A DNA stretch of 9,984 nucleotides, from contig PAJW01000007.1 of NCBI GenBank assembly GCA_002710265.1, positions 21,070-31,053 on the forward strand, given 5' to 3'. Origin of the DNA: Gammaproteobacteria bacterium (lineage in GTDB: Bacteria > Pseudomonadota > Gammaproteobacteria > Magnimaribacterales > D2472). A program made the position numbers and the translations under genes. Below, in pieces: positions 6,580 to 9,984 of the stretch. A model generated the notes under the pieces. It ran no database searches. It was given only the letters and a program-made list of their open reading frames with translations, and was not told where the DNA came from. The number at the start of each line of letters is the position of its first letter. Position 1 is the stretch's first letter.

Positions 6580-6607
6580 ATTATATATACATTTTGATGC
6601 ATGTGAA
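6580..6607 (-). promoter_or_regulatory. Sigma-70-like promoter for the Ig-like gene
   Basis: On the minus strand, TTCACA (6607-6602, five of six to TTGACA) lies 16 bp before a perfect TATAAT (6585-6580). Transcription would start near 6573, giving a leader of about 50 nt to the ATG at 6522. It lies in the 142-bp gap (6523-6664) after the YjbH gene, the longest non-coding stretch in the window. No GC-rich terminator was seen there, so read-through from the polysaccharide genes is also possible. Confidence 0.5.
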
Positions 6608-6664
6608 TACAGTTATAAAAATAATGAGTATATTATGATTCGAAAATACACACAAATTTAATAT

Positions 6665-8623
6665 TTAATAATTATATGGTTTAAATTTAACTAATAAGTC
6701 GTATAAAGTATGTTTTCTTAATAATTTTGCTCCAGGGTCTTTAGTCAGCGGTCTCCATGAGTAACTTATAAGGTTTCCGCCAATTGGTATATTAAAATAA
6801 ATGCCTTTATCAAATGATCCTTCGCCAAACTGTTCTTTAGATACATCAGTAAATGAAGCAAAAATACCAAACTTCATTCCATTTAAGTATGATCTAGATA
6901 ATTCTAGCGTTGCGCCCTCATCCCCGGCTAAATATTCTCCGTATGATAACTTCATGTCAAACGGAATGTATTTATAGTTTCTATAATGAAAATTTGCAGA
7001 GTATGTAACATTTTTATAGTCTAAACGACCAAACCTCATTTCATAATCTCTTTTTTGAACTTGAAAGATTTCAAATCCAAATGCGTAATTAGAATTATTT
7101 TTAAAATGCAAATATTCAGTGCCAATACCTGAAAACATTTCTTCTAATATACCTCCAGTAAGCATTAGATGATGATTTTTTTTAAGAGTAATGTGGTAAT
7201 CAAATTGGGCTCTGCCAATAATTATTCCTTCATCAATATTTCGTAAGTAATCTTTTATATCTGACCTAACTTGGGCAGGATAAGTATTTTCAGGAGGAAT
7301 TTCAAGATCATCAAAGTTATCTAACAATGAGTATTTCAAATTTGAAGAAAAAAAGAAATTATCTGAAATTACATATTCACTGTTATTTTCAAATAAAAGT
7401 GCTCCTTTAAAAAAATCTTCTCTCGATGCTAGAAATGGCCTTAAGGTAAAGGTATTAGTAGTATAAAAATTTCTTGATTTATTTCTTTCATAAATTATCT
7501 TAGCTGAATTTTCAAATTCATCATCAAATTCTGTTGCTGCTTGAAGGTTCGCAATTCTTAAATCTTTTTTAATATTTTTATTAATACCAGAGTCAATACT
7601 GGCAGATTTAATAATTTCTTCAATAATGTCAAGATTGGGATGAGTAAATTGAGTTAACTCAATCCCTATAGAATCTGCAGTTTCAATGATTTTATTAACC
7701 CCAATGCCATTATTCTGAATGTTTCTTCTGAGTTTTACATATTTATCATCAGCAGGTTTATTTATTTCAGATTCTTTATATCTATATGCTTTTGTTGATT
7801 GTTTGGGATTATTTTTATAAATAAATTTTAGTGAAAGATAATTACCTCTTTCACTTGAAATTCCAATATTAAAATTATCTTTTATTGAGACATCAAATCC
7901 AAAAGAGTAGTCATTTTTTGGGTTCTCATAACCTATATCCCCAGGAGTCATGGTTGTATCACTTTCAAATTTAAAAAGAATTTTTTCATTTATTGCATAA
8001 GATAATCCAAAAAAAGGTGACGCTGTTTCTCCTGAAAAATACCTACTTGGTTGAATCTGCCCGCCCATATCCTCAAAATCTGTAGGCCTATCATTAAAAC
8101 CTTCATATATATACCCTAATGGATTTTTAAAACCATTACTTGACCCATTCATAGCCCCCCAACCAATCCCAAAATGAAAATCAATTCTGTTTACCCCATA
8201 ACTTCCTACAATATATTCTGAGCTGTAAAGGCCCGTACCTGCAAAATCATTTATGCCAACTGCAATAGCTGGCCATAAACCCTCTTCTTTAACCCTGAAT
8301 TTAAAATTAAACCCTTTGTCTTTATAGTCTTGCTGACAGACAATATCAGAAAGCTGACTGCAATAAGGCTTATCTTGAATGTTTGTATAAAAGAAAGAAG
8401 CCTCCAGCCAATCATAGGGGAAAGCGGTCATGGTTATTTTTTGGTCTGGAGTTCCATCATAAATAGTTATACCGTGGGAAGCTTCATCATAAAATCTAGC
8501 GGTTGGCATATTGACCAAGCCAATAACACCATGATTATTAAATGAATTATAAACAAAACTATCAGCGTAAAAGTCTTGGGCAATAAAAACTAAAAATGAA
8601 AGGATGGAAAAATAATTCCTCAA
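6665..8623 (-). CDS. YjbH/GfcD-like exopolysaccharide outer-membrane protein (TTG start)
   Basis: This 652-residue protein belongs to the YjbH family (PF06082 type; relatives E. coli YjbH/GfcD and Vibrio WbfB, around 700 residues), outer-membrane beta-rich proteins needed for secretion of an extracellular polysaccharide. The signal peptide MRNYFSILSFLVFIAQDFYA (1-20) is followed by the family opening GVIGLVNMPTARFYDEA (32-48) and FPYDWLEASFFYTNIQ (68-83). The hallmark YSWRPLTKDPGAKLLR (621-636) lies near the C-terminus. Aromatic alternating strands suggest two barrel-like regions flanking a helical part around 290-385. The only start codon before the signal peptide is TTG at 8623, since an in-frame stop lies three codons upstream and no ATG occurs before residue 39. 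It follows the SLBB gene after 6 bp, so the two are almost surely cotranscribed. Confidence 0.9.
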   Translation of the reverse strand: MRNYFSILSFLVFIAQDFYADSFVYNSFNNHGVIGLVNMPTARFYDEASHGITIYDGTPDQKITMTAFPYDWLEASFFYTNIQDKPYCSQLSDIVCQQDYKDKGFNFKFRVKEEGLWPAIAVGINDFAGTGLYSSEYIVGSYGVNRIDFHFGIGWGAMNGSSNGFKNPLGYIYEGFNDRPTDFEDMGGQIQPSRYFSGETASPFFGLSYAINEKILFKFESDTTMTPGDIGYENPKNDYSFGFDVSIKDNFNIGISSERGNYLSLKFIYKNNPKQSTKAYRYKESEINKPADDKYVKLRRNIQNNGIGVNKIIETADSIGIELTQFTHPNLDIIEEIIKSASIDSGINKNIKKDLRIANLQAATEFDDEFENSAKIIYERNKSRNFYTTNTFTLRPFLASREDFFKGALLFENNSEYVISDNFFFSSNLKYSLLDNFDDLEIPPENTYPAQVRSDIKDYLRNIDEGIIIGRAQFDYHITLKKNHHLMLTGGILEEMFSGIGTEYLHFKNNSNYAFGFEIFQVQKRDYEMRFGRLDYKNVTYSANFHYRNYKYIPFDMKLSYGEYLAGDEGATLELSRSYLNGMKFGIFASFTDVSKEQFGEGSFDKGIYFNIPIGGNLISYSWRPLTKDPGAKLLRKHTLYDLLVKFKPYNY

Positions 8624-8629
8624 CTTTTT

Positions 8630-9984
8630 TTAATTATTTGATAAAGTTTCTAATGCAGCTGCCGAGAATGCAAGATCTGAAAGAATCTGAGTGAGTGGAA
8701 TTAAAGCATCTATACCAGGATTATTGGTAACTATCTTTCTAGGAACGATAATAGTATCTCCAGGCTCAAGCTTTACATTTTTAGTGAATATATTTCTATT
8801 TACCCTATCTATTAAACCGTTTGCTTTGATAACATACACCTTTCTTTTGTCTGCATAATCTTGGTAACCGCCTGAATTCTCTATTGCAGATCTAACAGTA
8901 ATACCTTTGTTGTATTCAAACGCAATCGGGTTTAAAACCTCACCTAGAACATTTATTGCATTGGGATTTTTTGGCACAAATATTGAGTCTCCATCTAATA
9001 AAACTGTTTTCATAGAAGAAGTTGATTTTGGTGAAAAATCTCCAGCAATCCTTCCAAGATTTTGTGGCTCTATTGACTCTGATAGGGCTCTTATAATGCT
9101 AATATCGCCAATATTTTCACCCTTTTGCTGACTTAAAAGCAAAGCTTTATTCAGATCTTCTTTAGATCTTTGGATGGATTCCCTTTGACGATTTCTAATA
9201 CTTTCTCTAGTAAATATAATTCCCTCTAGAAAAGCTTCCGTTTTAAAACTACCAATTAATTCATATATGTCATTGAGGACACTATCAGAATTCATAGTGT
9301 ATGTACCGGGGAAATCAACCGCACCGCTAATGCTAACTCTAATTAAATCATTTACAGGCGACCTAAATGAAACAGTATTGAATTTTTTTGCAATAAATTG
9401 CATGTTTTTATAATCATCTTTGATTATAGTGTTATCAAGAGGGCTTATATAGGTTGCCACATCTTCAACATCACTCATATCAAGCCCAAGCAAATCAATA
9501 AAGGACTCAACAGAATATCTTCCATATACCGGCATAACAAAGGAGCCTTGCCTATGATTTATTGTTAAATCATAATCTTCGATCATTCTGCTACTTGTTA
9601 TATCTACAGGGAATGTTCTTGATGTTCTGCTAGCAAAATAAAGTTTTGAGTTTGGTAGCAGTCTTACAGAACGAAATGTATTTGGATCATTTAAATTAAA
9701 TAAGGTGGTTGATTTAACCATATTATCTTCATCGAATTGCTCCAATACAGCTAGCCATGGATAAACATCAATAAAATTAAGGTCATTGATTAGCTCCTCC
9801 AAGTTATTATAATTTTCTAATTTATAATAGCCCGGCTCTTCTACTGCCCCTGAAACTAATATACTGGATGTATTATCGTTTTGATATGGAAAAACATTGA
9901 CAGAGAGAATATTCTCAAGACTGAAACCAGTATCGTTTGTAATGATTTTTATAACTGAAGAGCTTTCAATATCCAATTTATCGA
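8630..9984 (-). CDS. SLBB-domain capsule/exopolysaccharide export protein (5' end outside window)
   Basis: This is the C-terminal part of a multi-SLBB polysaccharide export protein like the large OtnA/WbfF proteins of Vibrio, related to Wza/GfcE. The frame is open to the right edge. The TTG at 9976 is not a credible start, because it falls in mid-sequence without a signal peptide. Numbered from that TTG, SLBB-like units begin at SILVSGAVEEPGYYKL (38-53), VSISGAVDFPGTYTM (214-228) and INVLGEVLNPIAFEY (341-355), the last continuing to LEPGDTIIVPRK (403-414). An Arg/Glu-rich helix at about 256-285 sits between the second and third. The hydrophobic end PLTQILSDLAFSAAALETL (427-445) resembles the C-terminal helix that forms the outer-membrane pore in Wza. 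The missing N-terminus should contain the signal peptide and the export (Poly_export) domain. Its stop is 6 bp before the YjbH start, in the same frame. Confidence 0.9.
   Translation of the reverse strand, partial: DKLDIESSSVIKIITNDTGFSLENILSVNVFPYQNDNTSSILVSGAVEEPGYYKLENYNNLEELINDLNFIDVYPWLAVLEQFDEDNMVKSTTLFNLNDPNTFRSVRLLPNSKLYFASRTSRTFPVDITSSRMIEDYDLTINHRQGSFVMPVYGRYSVESFIDLLGLDMSDVEDVATYISPLDNTIIKDDYKNMQFIAKKFNTVSFRSPVNDLIRVSISGAVDFPGTYTMNSDSVLNDIYELIGSFKTEAFLEGIIFTRESIRNRQRESIQRSKEDLNKALLLSQQKGENIGDISIIRALSESIEPQNLGRIAGDFSPKSTSSMKTVLLDGDSIFVPKNPNAINVLGEVLNPIAFEYNKGITVRSAIENSGGYQDYADKRKVYVIKANGLIDRVNRNIFTKNVKLEPGDTIIVPRKIVTNNPGIDALIPLTQILSDLAFSAAALETLSNN

Noticed and set aside
6585..6664. 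Terminator after the YjbH gene
   Set aside because: Only short AT-only inverted repeats (such as ATAAT with ATTAT) are present, with no GC stem, so this is not convincing.
9974..9984. TTG at 9976 as true start of the SLBB gene
   Set aside because: The frame is open to the window edge, the sequence lacks a signal peptide and the family has a long N-terminal export region, so the gene is cut by the window.

Overview
The window is strongly AT-rich and gene-dense, with short or absent intergenic gaps and few clear Shine-Dalgarno sequences. The protein families suggest a Gram-negative marine gammaproteobacterium with a compact genome, of SAR86 or a similar type. This placement is an inference from composition, gene families and layout; no marker gene in the window proves it.

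Layout, left to right. (1) Positions 1-1819, minus strand: a two-gene unit with a secreted PQQ-type sugar/sorbosone dehydrogenase-like beta-propeller, followed with zero spacing (TAG then ATG) by an inositol-monophosphatase-family enzyme that runs off the left edge. (2) Positions 1878-3372, plus strand: a WecA/WbpL-type polyprenyl-phosphate sugar-1-phosphate transferase whose end overlaps a small TerB-like protein. The two units diverge from a 58-bp gap at 1820-1877. (3) Positions 3369-5153, minus strand: a secreted type-B carboxylesterase that converges on the TerB gene so closely that both stop codons share the same TTAA. (4) Positions 5209-5285, plus strand: tRNA-Pro with anticodon GGG and an encoded CCA end. 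(5) Positions 5287-9984, minus strand: SLBB-domain polysaccharide export protein (5' end outside the window), then a YjbH/GfcD-like outer-membrane protein, a secreted Ig/cadherin-like protein with a low-complexity tail, and an HU/IHF-family DNA-binding protein.

Functionally, the right half is the end of a surface-polysaccharide export locus. The SLBB protein and YjbH are the pair found in the yjbEFGH, gfc (group 4 capsule) and Vibrio wbf/otn loci. The WecA-like enzyme is the kind that starts glycan synthesis on undecaprenyl phosphate, so it could supply the same pathway, although it lies on the other strand about 3.5 kb away. The Ig/cadherin-like protein has its own promoter-like sequence and is probably exported to the cell surface or periplasm. 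The dehydrogenase and esterase carry signal peptides and are probably periplasmic or surface enzymes. The HU/IHF paralogue at the end of the polysaccharide operon is the main regulatory or architectural candidate.

I did not find a clear new multi-gene system. The most unusual items are the Ig-like protein that ends in what looks like an interdomain linker, the divergent HU/IHF gene abutting a tRNA head-on, and the SLBB-YjbH pair that lacks the usual YjbF/YjbG partners between them. No CRISPR array, insertion sequence, integrase or rRNA was seen.
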